Positions 7,983 to 16,715 of a stretch of 19,657 bases of DNA are shown piece by piece. The DNA comes from Vicingus sp036171675. GTDB taxonomy: Bacteria > Bacteroidota > Bacteroidia > Flavobacteriales_E > Vicingaceae. Both the position numbers and the translations under genes were made by a program. The DNA is taken from the NCBI GenBank assembly GCA_036171675.1, contig JAVHRO010000036.1, positions 1 through 19,657 on the forward strand, in the 5' to 3' direction. The notes beneath the pieces were generated by a model, which saw only the letters and a list, made by a program, of their open reading frames with translations, was not told where the DNA came from and ran no database searches. Position 1 is the stretch's first letter. Each line of letters begins with the position of its first letter.

Positions 7983-9856
7983 TTACAGTATTTAGCAATT
8001 ACCTCATAAGCTGGTAAAAAACCTAATTCACCAGCTTTACTTAAATCGGCACAAGCTTGTTCCCTATTTTCTAATATTAATAAAATTAAGGCTCTATTGT
8101 AGTATGCATCAGCGAATGATGAATTGACTTTTATTGCCTTAGTATAAAATTCGATGGCTTCAATGTATTTTTCTTCCTGAAATTTAAGATTCCCACTATT
8201 AAAATAGGCAAAACAAAAATTCGGATTTTTTTCGATACATTTTGAATAATTCGCATAAGTATCAATTATCGAATACTTGTTAGTAAACGTATCTTTGGTA
8301 GATAGAATAAGATGAATGAAATTTGCTTTACAAAAATAAGCGATGTAATTGGTTGAATCTAAATTGATGGATAAATCAAAATCTGCAAGGGCATTTTTAA
8401 AGTTTTTTATTGAACTATACAAAATAGCTCTTTTTAAGTAAAATTCTGCATCGTTAGTATTCATTTCAATTTCACGATTAACCTGTTGCAGATTAGTATT
8501 AAAAACTTGTTCCAAATTAGTTTCTAATTGATTGCTAGGAATTAGAAAATACGATGTGAATGTTTTTTTAGTGTTATTCCATGAATCCACAATACGTTTT
8601 TCGTTGAGGTTAGAAATGGTTTGAATATAATAATCTGGTAGCACAGAAATGGTTTTTGTTTTACTAAAATTTGAGCTTTCCACTGTTTGGTTTCCATTAG
8701 AAAAAGAAGTAATTTTTGAAATAAATAATTCTTCAGCGTGCTTTAAACTATCGGTAATATTAATTTTTGAGCGATTAATAATTTGTGCTGTTTGATTATC
8801 GTTTTCAGCACCTTTGTAATCTCCTAAAGCTTGTTTTATTGTAGCTCTAACTTTGTAGGCATCAACAAAATCTGGATAAAGCGTAATTGACTTTTCAATA
8901 TCTGCTTTTGCTTCTCTATATTTTTTTAGTCGCTGATAGATGATAGCCCGATTGTAATAGGCTAATATGTTTTTATTGTTAATGTTTATTACTTTGTCGT
9001 AATCTTTAATTGAGGCCTTGAAGTTACCTTTTTCTGATAAAATTAAGGCTCTATTGTAATAGGCTGACGATGAATTGGGCGATAACTGGATTAATTGATT
9101 TAAATCGGATAGTGCTTCATCGGTTTTATTTAGTTTGCTAAAAATCATGGCTCTTTGAAAAAAAGCATAACTATTTTTATTATCCAATATTAATGCACGA
9201 TGTATATCTGTTAATGCAGAATCGTAGCTGTTTAAATAATAATAGGCGGACGCTCTTCTTACGTAATTAGTAGCGTTATTTGGACTATTATCTATAATTA
9301 TGTTAAAATCGATTATTGCTTTCCGGTAGTTTTTTAATCCAAGTTCCGACATGCCTCTTATCAAATAAATCAGTTCTTTACGCGAACGATACCGTATTGC
9401 ACTTTCGCAATCATTAATTGCGTTATTATAGTCCTCTAGATTACTATAAGTGATGGCTCGACTTAAATAAATATCGGGATTTTTATTATCAATGCTTAAC
9501 GCTTTGGAATAATCTTCAAATGCTTTTTGATAGTTGAGTTGTCGGTCGTTTATGGAACCTCTTAAAATATATAAATCAACATTTCTTGGTTCTAATTCTA
9601 TGGCTTTATTATTATCGCTTAAGGCTCCAAATAAATCACCTAATTCCATTTTTGCAATCGCTTTATAGTAGTAGGGTTCGTAATTTAGAGGTTCATTAGT
9701 AGAAGCTAGATTGAAACTTTCTATAGCCTGTTGATAGTTGTTATTAGACAATTCAATTCTACCAATTAAAAGTTTGTTCTCTTTTTTAATTTGGGAAAAA
9801 CCGTTGTTAAAAACCAACGTGACTAATAGTACTTGTAGAATTAAATGGTTCTTCAA
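7979..9856 (-). CDS. Secreted TPR-repeat protein, function unknown
   Basis: This is a 625-residue protein with a signal peptide (MKNHLILQ, hydrophobic core, GFSQ at about 22) and no lipobox, so it is probably periplasmic. Residues 26-360 are roughly ten consecutive TPRs with the canonical spacing. Examples are AYYNRALILSEKGNFKASIK and AYYNRAIIYQRLKKYREAKA. Residues 360-455 form a non-repeat linker, and 460-625 contain about four further TPRs. The C-terminus (ENREQACADLSKAGELG, then AKYC) is a common ending for Bacteroidota TPR proteins. The gene lies 24 bases downstream of the 907-residue membrane protein and is almost certainly co-transcribed with it. No enzymatic domain is visible. TPR arrays act as scaffolds, so a physical partnership with the upstream product is a reasonable inference. 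The last four bases overlap the end of the SpoIIE gene on the other strand. Confidence 0.88.
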   Translation of the reverse strand: MKNHLILQVLLVTLVFNNGFSQIKKENKLLIGRIELSNNNYQQAIESFNLASTNEPLNYEPYYYKAIAKMELGDLFGALSDNNKAIELEPRNVDLYILRGSINDRQLNYQKAFEDYSKALSIDNKNPDIYLSRAITYSNLEDYNNAINDCESAIRYRSRKELIYLIRGMSELGLKNYRKAIIDFNIIIDNSPNNATNYVRRASAYYYLNSYDSALTDIHRALILDNKNSYAFFQRAMIFSKLNKTDEALSDLNQLIQLSPNSSSAYYNRALILSEKGNFKASIKDYDKVININNKNILAYYNRAIIYQRLKKYREAKADIEKSITLYPDFVDAYKVRATIKQALGDYKGAENDNQTAQIINRSKINITDSLKHAEELFISKITSFSNGNQTVESSNFSKTKTISVLPDYYIQTISNLNEKRIVDSWNNTKKTFTSYFLIPSNQLETNLEQVFNTNLQQVNREIEMNTNDAEFYLKRAILYSSIKNFKNALADFDLSINLDSTNYIAYFCKANFIHLILSTKDTFTNKYSIIDTYANYSKCIEKNPNFCFAYFNSGNLKFQEEKYIEAIEFYTKAIKVNSSFADAYYNRALILLILENREQACADLSKAGELGFLPAYEVIAKYCN

Positions 9857-9880
9857 TGAAAATAATTTTGCTTTAATGTA

Positions 9881-12604
9881 TTATTGCAGGTTGTACATGT
9901 ATAATAAATTTTTGTCGCCAACTACGAGGTTTAACGAATTATCGTTAGATAAATTGCTTATACAAAATGGAGTTGACCCAGCCAACGGGAAATTATTTTC
10001 TATTTTACCAGTGCTATTAATTAAATAAATGTTGGATGCCGTAACTAGCCCTATTTTAATAGCTTTATCAGGCATTTTGAAGAACAATGGTGCGCGCATA
10101 ATATCCTCAGGAAGTTCAATTGATAATATGACTTGTTTTTCAGAATCAAATACTTTAAACGATTTTCTAAATGCAAAAATGTTATCATAATTGTTATCTA
10201 AATTCACATCATAATAGTCGAAAAATGTTGTTTTGGTAATGTCGCCAAAATTTGTATTTTCTATAGCGTCGTTAAAATATAGTTTAACGGAATTACCCGA
10301 CGAATCAAGTGTAATAAGGTAAACCTTTTTGAGTTCAGTATTTACTTTTAGTATTACAGGATTGTTTGTTTTTGGTAATTTGTTTTTTAAGATTAAACGG
10401 TCTTTGCCGCTTCGTTCAATAATTTTTACTGTTCCATTTTGGAGAGGAACAACCACATAATCTTTTCCACCTAAAGCGAGGTGAGAAATGGTTTTAGTAA
10501 CAGGACTTTTGCTAGCTGCATATTCCCAACCTGCAACTTTGTTTCCTTCAATATCATAATTGTAGAGCATGTTGTTTTCGCAACCAATTAATAGTCGATA
10601 ATTTTTATTATTCTCATAATCCATTGGGGTTATACCATTAGTGGCTGGAGAGGGTAATACAATGGGGAATTTACCAACATCGTTTCCATTTCTATCAAGC
10701 AAATATATTTTAGACGAAGTATTAAATAACAACTGTAACTTGTTGTTTTTTAATGCATCTACCTGGTTCACTCTTCCAATAATCTTATCAGCGAGTTGTT
10801 TAGTCCATAAAATTTTTCCTGTATTACTTAGTAAATAAACCTTATTTAAATCGTCTTGAACAAAAATTTCTTTAGTGTTGTTTAGGTGGTTAAGTACAAT
10901 TTCTGGTTTTGAAGAAATGTTGCCTTCTAACATAGTTTCCCATACTGTTCTAGTATCTTTTTTGTAAACGGGGTTGTATTTCAAATAAATATTGTTGTAA
11001 TACAAGTTATTTTTTTGAGTACTTAGTTGAAATGCAATAGCTTCAAATTTTTGTAGTAATTCAGTTTTTTCGGCAATATTTTTTTGGTTTATTTTATTCA
11101 AAAAATGTGGGTAAAGTTTAACAGACCTAGCAATGTTGTTGTAGATAAAAATATTCGAAGTTGATGCTAGATTTTCTTTAAATGATTGAAAATTTAAATC
11201 TAGAGAAAGTGTTTTTTGGTTCACATAATTCGAAATCAAATTTTGTAAAGCTGATTCAGAAGTTCCAAAAATTAAATAATCATCCATAATGGAGTAATAT
11301 GGGTGATTAATATTAAAAAATGGTTTTCCAAAAAAAGTAGGAAAAAAATCGACCAAATCAATTTTAGAAATAGCATAATCGTTAAATAGGTTAATCGCAT
11401 AAGGTTCTAAATTTATTTTTTGTCCAATATTTTTTAATGAGTTGGTTGCTTTCTCACTATCTTTTATTTTACATACAATAAATTTATTTGGAGTATAATC
11501 AGAATCATTCATTGGTTCCGTTAGAATTGAAGCAATTTCATTGCCTAAAAAGCTGTCCCATTCTTCCTCAATATCTAGTTGATAATTTTTTGTGAAATCG
11601 TCGATCAATTTATTAAGGTTTGATGATTGGTTACGAGCGTTTAATAATGCTTTTTTAGTTTTAAAAAATGCCTTTGGATCGCTAAAACTATTATAGTAAA
11701 TAAAAGCGGTTTGATAAGGCAAAACATTTATTAAATCATTTTCTTGAGGTTTTTGGTTTTTGAACAAACTCAAGTAAAAATTACTTGAATCTTGTGCTAA
11801 CGAAAACCCATTCAGCATTATTGCATTACTCTTAATGGTGGCATCTAAGGCTATCCAACCACAAAATAATTCAACTTCTTTTACTTCTGGTTTTACTTCA
11901 TTAGCTAAAAATGGGTTTAAAATTTTATTTATGATGGAAGTATTAATAAAAACATTTCCAACTTCCGATTCTCCAGCGGTTTTAAACACTTTAACAAACG
12001 ATTCGTCATTTAACAATGAAATAGGCGATTGTAACTGACGAACAACGTCTTCTATTAAAAAAGAGCTGTAGCTAAAAGCGATAATTCCTTTTTCATAAAT
12101 TAAGGATAATTCTTGGTCTTCTAATTTGAAATTATAAATAGAAACATCATCATAATTCCTAATTGTTGGAGTAGTTTTTGTCAAGGATTGAATTTTGTTA
12201 AGCAACGCATCAGCATCAATGGTGTTGCTTGTTGAAAAATAATAAATGGCATCAAAACCGTTAGCACCAACTTGGTGAATTGAAGCAATAACTGGCTCAT
12301 TACTAGTTATTTGTTCGAGTGTTGGATTGGTAATTAAAGAATTTATGAATGATAACTGTTGATTAAATAAGTGAATAGTTGAAGAATTAGCTACCAATTC
12401 TTCCCAAATTATATTAGAAGAAGTAAGCTTACTAAAAACAGTTTTAAAATTATTTCCTTGTATTATTAATGCAGCGTTTTGTGGCACTGCAACAATGGCA
12501 TTGGAGTTGAGTGGTTTTTTTACATTTTTATAAAAATTGTACGAAAAAATACCGATTACAATTAGTAATAATCCTAGAATAATTAATAAAATTTTTTTAG
12601 TCAT
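9881..12604 (-). CDS. Membrane-anchored large protein with C-terminal propeller-like region, unknown
   Basis: This is a 907-residue protein. Residues 4-24 are a single hydrophobic N-terminal anchor, followed by KNVKKP, so the rest is probably extracytoplasmic. Residues 30-565 are a large mixed alpha/beta region reminiscent of DUF3352-type proteins. Its elements include VPQNAALIIQG near the start and internal self-similar blocks such as YYSIMDDYLIFGTS and LSLIYEKGIIAFSYSS. I offer that family name tentatively. Residues 570-907 carry at least six PQQ/propeller-like strand repeats with the pattern hydrophobic-Y-L-hydrophobic-x-x-x-G-K/N (VYLLSNTGKILW, IYLLDRNGNDVG, IYLINSTGKIEN). No catalytic residues can be named. 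It is the first gene of a two-gene minus-strand unit with the TPR protein. Possible roles are envelope surveillance or cell-surface scaffolding, but the sequence alone does not decide. Confidence 0.85.
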   Translation of the reverse strand: MTKKILLIILGLLLIVIGIFSYNFYKNVKKPLNSNAIVAVPQNAALIIQGNNFKTVFSKLTSSNIIWEELVANSSTIHLFNQQLSFINSLITNPTLEQITSNEPVIASIHQVGANGFDAIYYFSTSNTIDADALLNKIQSLTKTTPTIRNYDDVSIYNFKLEDQELSLIYEKGIIAFSYSSFLIEDVVRQLQSPISLLNDESFVKVFKTAGESEVGNVFINTSIINKILNPFLANEVKPEVKEVELFCGWIALDATIKSNAIMLNGFSLAQDSSNFYLSLFKNQKPQENDLINVLPYQTAFIYYNSFSDPKAFFKTKKALLNARNQSSNLNKLIDDFTKNYQLDIEEEWDSFLGNEIASILTEPMNDSDYTPNKFIVCKIKDSEKATNSLKNIGQKINLEPYAINLFNDYAISKIDLVDFFPTFFGKPFFNINHPYYSIMDDYLIFGTSESALQNLISNYVNQKTLSLDLNFQSFKENLASTSNIFIYNNIARSVKLYPHFLNKINQKNIAEKTELLQKFEAIAFQLSTQKNNLYYNNIYLKYNPVYKKDTRTVWETMLEGNISSKPEIVLNHLNNTKEIFVQDDLNKVYLLSNTGKILWTKQLADKIIGRVNQVDALKNNKLQLLFNTSSKIYLLDRNGNDVGKFPIVLPSPATNGITPMDYENNKNYRLLIGCENNMLYNYDIEGNKVAGWEYAASKSPVTKTISHLALGGKDYVVVPLQNGTVKIIERSGKDRLILKNKLPKTNNPVILKVNTELKKVYLITLDSSGNSVKLYFNDAIENTNFGDITKTTFFDYYDVNLDNNYDNIFAFRKSFKVFDSEKQVILSIELPEDIMRAPLFFKMPDKAIKIGLVTASNIYLINSTGKIENNFPLAGSTPFCISNLSNDNSLNLVVGDKNLLYMYNLQ

Positions 12605-12626
12605 AACACACTGGTTAAATAAAGAA

Positions 12627-12634
12627 TAAAGTTA
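12627..12634 (-). promoter_or_regulatory. Weak candidate -7 element for the 907-residue protein gene
   Basis: Read on the minus strand, 12634-12627 is TAACTTTA, one mismatch from TAnnTTTG. It lies about 22 bases before the ATG at 12604, a distance similar to other candidate promoters in the window. No TTG sits at the usual distance upstream; the nearest is 25 bases away. Confidence 0.3.
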
Positions 12635-12750
12635 GTTGTATTTAAATGGTTTTATTTAGCAAAATCAATAAACAATTAACAACCAAGTATTCATAAGGTG
12701 GTTTAAATTTAATAGCCGAAAACATGTCTAAAATATCATTTTCATTTTAC

Positions 12751-12758
12751 TAATTTTG
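12751..12758 (+). promoter_or_regulatory. Bacteroidota -7 promoter element for the dCMP deaminase operon
   Basis: TAATTTTG is an exact match to TAnnTTTG. It is followed 16 bases later by the ATG at 12775, so transcription would start around 12765 with a very short leader. A clear -33 TTG is not visible. The element sits in the 170-base divergent gap between the minus-strand unit and this gene, where a promoter is required. Confidence 0.5.
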
Positions 12759-12774
12759 CAACATAATTAAAATT

Positions 12775-13215
12775 ATGACAAACGAATACAATACTGAAAA
12801 ACAACTTCGTTATGATAAGGCCTATTTAAAAATGGCTTTGGAATGGGGAAAACTCTCACACTGCAAGCGGAAACAAGTGGGTGCATTAATAGTTCGTGGA
12901 GGCATGATAATATCTGATGGTTACAATGGTACTCCTACTGGTTTTGATAATTGCTGTGAAGACGAATTCGAAAAAACACATTGGTATGTATTACACGCCG
13001 AAGCAAATGCAATTTTAAAAGTCGCTAAATCCACTCATAATGCCGATGGTGCTACTCTTTATATTACGCTTTCACCCTGCAAAGAATGTAGTAAATTAAT
13101 TGTTCAAGCTGGAATAAAAAGGGTGGTTTTCTTAAACGAATATAAAGACAATTCGGGAATTGGTTTTTTAAAAGATTCAGGTATTGTAGTAAACCAAATT
13201 CAAAACTTAGACTAA
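12775..13215 (+). CDS. Deoxycytidylate (dCMP) deaminase family protein
   Basis: This is a 146-residue, full-length zinc-dependent deaminase. dCMP deaminases convert dCMP to dUMP, feeding thymidylate synthesis in the cytoplasm. The zinc site is complete: H74-A-E76 (HAEANAI), with E76 as proton shuttle, and P101-C102-x-x-C105 (PCKECSKL). The GYNGTPTGFDNC segment at 49-60 is characteristic of the dCMP/ComEB branch rather than of cytidine or tRNA-adenosine deaminases. The N-terminal KRKQVGALIV strand is also typical. The exact match to the -7 element just upstream supports the start at 12775. It is followed after 30 bases by the S41 peptidase gene in the same direction, so it is probably the first gene of an operon. 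ComEB is a name used for relatives, but a competence role is not implied here. Confidence 0.93.
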   Translation: MTNEYNTEKQLRYDKAYLKMALEWGKLSHCKRKQVGALIVRGGMIISDGYNGTPTGFDNCCEDEFEKTHWYVLHAEANAILKVAKSTHNADGATLYITLSPCKECSKLIVQAGIKRVVFLNEYKDNSGIGFLKDSGIVVNQIQNLD

Positions 13216-13245
13216 CACTTTCAACTTTTTTTATCTAATTAAAAC

Positions 13246-14874
13246 ATGACTAAGAACAAAGCAATTATTTTTATTATTTTACCCATTATTGTATCATTTT
13301 TTTTGGTAATAGGAATTTATTTGGGTGCATATTTATCGCAAAATTCAGTTGATAAAACGATTATATTTCCTGCCAATACAAAATTGGCCAATACAAATAA
13401 ACTGAATGAGATTTTAAACTTTATTCAAGATATGTATGTTGATACCGTTGATAATACTGAACTTACTGAAATTTCTATATCAAGTATATTATCTAAACTT
13501 GATCCGCATTCTTATTACATTCCAGCAAAAGAATTTAACGATATGAACGATCCTTTAGAAGGAAATTTTCAAGGCATAGGGGTTGAATTTAGAATTAATA
13601 GTGATACAGTGACCGTAATTTCAGTTATTGCTAACGGACCTGCTGAAAAAGTTGGACTTGAGTCTGGCGATAGAATTGTAAAAGTTAATGGTGCTAATAT
13701 TGCCGGAATCGGAATTACCAACGAGCAGGTAATGAAATTATTAAAAGGTCAGAAAAATACTAAAGTACAAGTAGGGGTTTTTAGAAACGGACTAAAAAAA
13801 CTTTTTAATTATACCATTACTCGTGGCGAAATTCCAATATATAGCGTAGAGTCGCCATATATGATTAAGGATAAAATTGGATTTATTAAGATAAACAAGT
13901 TTGCCAAAACCACTTATCCAGAATTTTTACAAGCCACAAAAAAATTGCTTAACCAAGGCATGGAAAGTTTAATAATTGACTTGCGAGGAAATGGTGGTGG
14001 AGTAATGAACGCTGCAACAGATATTGCCGATGAAATTTTGTCTAAAAATAAAATGGTAGTTTATACACTTGGAAAATCAAGAGCCAAAGAAGAAGTATAT
14101 TCTACTGATGGAGGAATTCTTGAGAAAACCAACATTACCATTCTTATTAACGAAAGTTCAGCCTCTGCTAGCGAAATTTTAGCTGGCGCAATTCAAGACA
14201 ATGACAGAGGTACCATAATTGGAAGAAGAAGTTTTGGAAAAGGATTGGTTCAAGAACAGGTGATGTGGCCAGATGGTTCGGCTTTACGATTAACGGTTGC
14301 ACGGTATTACACCCCTTCAGGTAGATGTATTCAAAAACCTTATTCGGGAGATTTTGAAAAATACAATATGGAATCGTATAATAGATATTTGGATGGAGAA
14401 TTATTAAGTGCAGATAGTATCCATTTATCGGATTCGTTAAAATATTACACTCCTCAAGGTAAGGTGGTGTATGGTGGAGGAGGAATTATGCCGGATGTGT
14501 TTGTACCCATAGATACTGCTGGAAATTCAAGCTATTTTTATGAACTCAGATATCGAGGGCTTTTACAAGACTTTTCGTTAGAATATGTTGACAAAAATAG
14601 GATAAATCTTAAAAAACTGTATCAATCTGCGATTGCCTTTAAAAGTAATTTTATGGTGAGTAATGATATAGTTAATAGTCTTATAAAGTTTGCCGATAAT
14701 AAAGGCTTACCTCGAAATTTAGTCGAAATAAAGCAATCGAAAAAAATTATTACAGAAACCTTAAAGGCAACCATCAGTAAAGATTTGTTTGGCAATTTTG
14801 GTTATTACGTAATAATCAATGATGAAGATAAAACTGTTCAACAAGCCTTAACAAGTTTTAAAATTAAAAAGTAA
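13246..14874 (+). CDS. S41 family C-terminal processing peptidase (CtpA/Prc type)
   Basis: This is a 542-residue serine protease of the envelope. Residues 7-30 form an uncleaved-looking hydrophobic anchor. Residues 110-185 are a PDZ domain (FQGIGVEF, GPAEKVGLESGDRIVKVNG) that in this family binds the hydrophobic C-terminus of substrates. Residues 200-365 are the S41 catalytic core. By alignment to E. coli Prc, the catalytic serine is S307 in SASASE and the lysine is K332 in FGKGLVQ. They are 25 residues apart, as in Prc, and D318 occupies the conserved acidic position. LRGNGGG at 247-252 is the family's usual loop. About 180 residues follow the core, as is common in Bacteroidota members. The substrate is unknown. 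It lies 30 bases after the deaminase gene and seven bases before the next, so co-transcription is likely. Confidence 0.94.
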   Translation: MTKNKAIIFIILPIIVSFFLVIGIYLGAYLSQNSVDKTIIFPANTKLANTNKLNEILNFIQDMYVDTVDNTELTEISISSILSKLDPHSYYIPAKEFNDMNDPLEGNFQGIGVEFRINSDTVTVISVIANGPAEKVGLESGDRIVKVNGANIAGIGITNEQVMKLLKGQKNTKVQVGVFRNGLKKLFNYTITRGEIPIYSVESPYMIKDKIGFIKINKFAKTTYPEFLQATKKLLNQGMESLIIDLRGNGGGVMNAATDIADEILSKNKMVVYTLGKSRAKEEVYSTDGGILEKTNITILINESSASASEILAGAIQDNDRGTIIGRRSFGKGLVQEQVMWPDGSALRLTVARYYTPSGRCIQKPYSGDFEKYNMESYNRYLDGELLSADSIHLSDSLKYYTPQGKVVYGGGGIMPDVFVPIDTAGNSSYFYELRYRGLLQDFSLEYVDKNRINLKKLYQSAIAFKSNFMVSNDIVNSLIKFADNKGLPRNLVEIKQSKKIITETLKATISKDLFGNFGYYVIINDEDKTVQQALTSFKIKK

Positions 14875-14881
14875 CTATTTT

Positions 14882-15289
14882 ATGAAGAAAGATATAAATC
14901 CAACTCCAATAAAAGATGTAGCAGTAAGTATAGTAAAAGAAATTAACGAGCTAAATCAATTTGAGTGGAATGTTTATATAGTAAACTTATCATCAGACAA
15001 AATTCAACAAGTACTGGTTTCATCAAGAGGTTATTTAAAACTTGAAAATGGGAAAGAAACAAAAACAACCACCTTACGTCATGCATTGGGGGATATAGAG
15101 GCAATGAGTTTTGCAAAAATAGAACCTATTATGGAAGACGTTTTTGCTTTACATAATGAGTATTGGGTAAGTTTCTTTAAGAACAATGAACTGTTGGATA
15201 AAAAATATATTTTTTTAGCAGAAACCATAAAAGATGAAAATCTTACTTCAATACCTTTGTTGTTTAAAAAAGGAATTTTGATTAAATAA
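14882..15289 (+). CDS. Small conserved-looking protein, function unknown
   Basis: This is a 135-residue soluble protein with no signal peptide or membrane segment. It is rich in predicted beta strands (FEWNVYIVNLS, IQQVLVSSRGY, YWVSFFKNNELL) and ends in KKGILIK. The alternation suggests a single beta-sandwich domain. I recall similar short Bacteroidota proteins that have been labelled phenylalanyl-tRNA synthetase alpha subunit. No class II synthetase motif is present and the size is far too small, so that name should not be transferred. It starts seven bases after the S41 peptidase stop codon, which argues for translational coupling with that gene. Its reading frame agrees with its neighbours in composition. 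Confidence 0.8.
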   Translation: MKKDINPTPIKDVAVSIVKEINELNQFEWNVYIVNLSSDKIQQVLVSSRGYLKLENGKETKTTTLRHALGDIEAMSFAKIEPIMEDVFALHNEYWVSFFKNNELLDKKYIFLAETIKDENLTSIPLLFKKGILIK

Positions 15290-15326
15290 AATAACACGGT
15301 ATTATCACCAATCTTAAATTTATATC

Positions 15327-15334
15327 TACTTTTG
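15327..15334 (+). promoter_or_regulatory. -7 promoter element upstream of the exonuclease gene
   Basis: TACTTTTG matches TAnnTTTG exactly and lies 22 bases before the ATG at 15357. Transcription would begin near 15341. The exonuclease and lipoprotein genes may therefore have their own promoter, besides read-through from the deaminase operon. It also argues against the alternative TTG start at 15342, which would leave no leader. No good -33 TTG is seen. Confidence 0.45.
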
Positions 15335-15356
15335 ACTGTGGTTGAAACAAGAAAAA

Positions 15357-16073
15357 ATGCTAGAAAATATTGAACTTGAAAAGATCCTTTTTTTAGATAT
15401 CGAAACCACTTCGGCTGTAAAATCTTTCGAACAACTATCTCCTGAATTTCAAAAACATTGGGAACATAAATCAGAGTTTATAGCCAAAGTCGATGAAACA
15501 CCATCTCAGTCGTATTCAAAAGCTGGAATATATGCCGAATTTGGAAAAATTGTATGCATTTCTGTTGGTTTTATTAAGTTTGAAAATGGCGTAAAAAAAC
15601 TTCGATTAAAATCTTATTTTAATCACGACGAAAAACAATTGTTGATCGATTTTTTTGAGTTACTAAACCAGCATTACAATAACCCACAACATCTATTATG
15701 TGCTCACAATGGAAAAGAATTTGATTTTCCATACATAGCAAGAAGAGCTCTGGTAAATGGATTAAACATTCCTAAAATTCTAGATTTAGCGGGTAAAAAG
15801 CCTTGGGAGGTTCAACATATAGATACGTTACAATTATGGAAATTTGGTGATTACAAACATTTCACATCTCTAAATCTCCTAACGTCAATTTTTAGTATCC
15901 CAACACCTAAAGATGATATTGACGGAAGTATGGTAAATCAAGTGTATTGGGAACAAAACGACCTAGAACGTATAGCCATTTATTGTCAAAAAGATGTGCT
16001 TGCATTAACGCAGCTACTATTAAAATTTAAAAACGAACAACTTATCTTAACAGAGAATATATTATACTTTTAA
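15357..16073 (+). CDS. Predicted 3'-5' exonuclease, PolB exonuclease-like (DnaQ fold)
   Basis: This is a 238-residue RNase H-fold exonuclease of the stand-alone PolB-exo2 type. The ATG at 15357 was chosen. An in-frame TTG at 15342 would add five residues but lies at the predicted transcription start. DEDD-type active-site motifs are in order. Exo I is LDIETT, with D14 and E16. Exo II is AHNGKEFDFPYI, with N118 and D123. Exo III is YCQKDVLAL, with Y209 and D213. All metal ligands are present, so the protein should be active on DNA or RNA. The YDLD-like segment of full polymerases is absent, so this is an exonuclease alone. Its physiological substrate is not known; proofreading or repair is the usual guess for the family. 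The lipoprotein gene follows 26 bases later. Confidence 0.88.
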   Translation: MLENIELEKILFLDIETTSAVKSFEQLSPEFQKHWEHKSEFIAKVDETPSQSYSKAGIYAEFGKIVCISVGFIKFENGVKKLRLKSYFNHDEKQLLIDFFELLNQHYNNPQHLLCAHNGKEFDFPYIARRALVNGLNIPKILDLAGKKPWEVQHIDTLQLWKFGDYKHFTSLNLLTSIFSIPTPKDDIDGSMVNQVYWEQNDLERIAIYCQKDVLALTQLLLKFKNEQLILTENILYF

Positions 16074-16099
16074 CTATTTAAAAACAACTAATTAGCAAC

Positions 16100-16603
16100 A
16101 TGTTAAAAAAACCACATATTATTGTAATTGTAATCTTATTGATTATTGTATCTTGTTCAAAAAGCAAGTCATCTTATTTTGATGTAATCCAAAAATCGGA
16201 CAAAGGAATTTTAAGAGGTGCAGAAATAGGAAATACCATACTAGAAGTTCAACAACTAGAAAACAAAGAGTTTTTAGTCGATAATATGCCAGAATACCTT
16301 TATTATGATTATAAACTGGACAAGACAAATAGTTACACAGTAAGTTATGATTTTGCTCAAGAAGGGCTTTATGCTATAGAACTATCAGTCTATTTCGATA
16401 ATATTGAAGAAGCTAACCTTATTTTTGCCGATTTTAATGAATATTTTACAAAAATATACGGAAAAAGCAAAGTGGTTGAAGATGGTTACACTTCTTGGGT
16501 TACAAAAAGTAAAAAAACTGGGAACAACGTAGAGATAGCCATGATAAATGACAGCAAAGAGTATGGCTATGTTTCTGTTCTAATTAGCGACCTAAACTAT
16601 TGA
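16100..16603 (+). CDS. Small lipoprotein, function unknown
   Basis: This is a 167-residue protein with a classic lipoprotein signal: MLKKPH, a run of isoleucine, valine and leucine, then the lipobox IVSC with C19 as the lipidated cysteine. The mature part is an alpha/beta domain of about 145 residues. It contains DYKLDKTNSYTVSYDF, a helix around EEANLIFADFNEYFTKIYG, and strands at SWVTKSKK and VEIAMIND. The pattern of strands and an amphipathic helix suggests a compact single domain. I do not recognise the family. It probably sits in the periplasmic leaflet of the inner or outer membrane. It is the last gene of the co-oriented run that starts at the deaminase. The 112-base gap after it holds only a weak AT-rich hairpin and the promoter of the next gene. 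Confidence 0.82.
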   Translation: MLKKPHIIVIVILLIIVSCSKSKSSYFDVIQKSDKGILRGAEIGNTILEVQQLENKEFLVDNMPEYLYYDYKLDKTNSYTVSYDFAQEGLYAIELSVYFDNIEEANLIFADFNEYFTKIYGKSKVVEDGYTSWVTKSKKTGNNVEIAMINDSKEYGYVSVLISDLNY

Positions 16604-16659
16604 TTGATAATTAATAACTTATCATTCATCTAAACTTTAGTAGGTTATACGTTTAATAG

Positions 16660-16690
16660 TTGTTTATTTTATTTTTTTCACCTAACTTTA
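16660..16690 (+). promoter_or_regulatory. Candidate promoter of the double-ATPase ABC gene
   Basis: TTG at 16660-16662 and TAACTTTA at 16683-16690 are separated by 20 bases, the usual Bacteroidota -33/-7 spacing. The -7 box has one mismatch to TAnnTTTG. The predicted start near 16697 leaves about 19 bases of leader before the ATG at 16716. It would exclude most longer starts. Confidence 0.42.
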
Positions 16691-16715
16691 ATCTTTTTAG
16701 CACGGATTGTACAAT

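Noticed and set aside
7979..9856. TPR protein as the substrate partner of the phosphatases
   Set aside because: It is predicted to be exported while the phosphatase domains are cytoplasmic, and it has no STAS-like region. Any link would have to be on the sensor side.
9738..10028. Plus-strand 96-codon frame across the junction of the two minus-strand genes
   Set aside because: It is antisense to the ends of two clearly coding genes, has no domain and has no promoter.
14882..15289. Phenylalanyl-tRNA synthetase alpha subunit label
   Set aside because: At 135 residues it is too short, and no class II motif 1, 2 or 3 is visible.
15342..15356. TTG start for the exonuclease
   Set aside because: An ATG five codons later fits the family start and the predicted promoter. 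TTG starts are less likely.
16605..16624. AT-only hairpin (TGATAA/TTATCA) as terminator after the lipoprotein gene
   Set aside because: The six-base stem is weak, with no GC core and no clear T-run after it.
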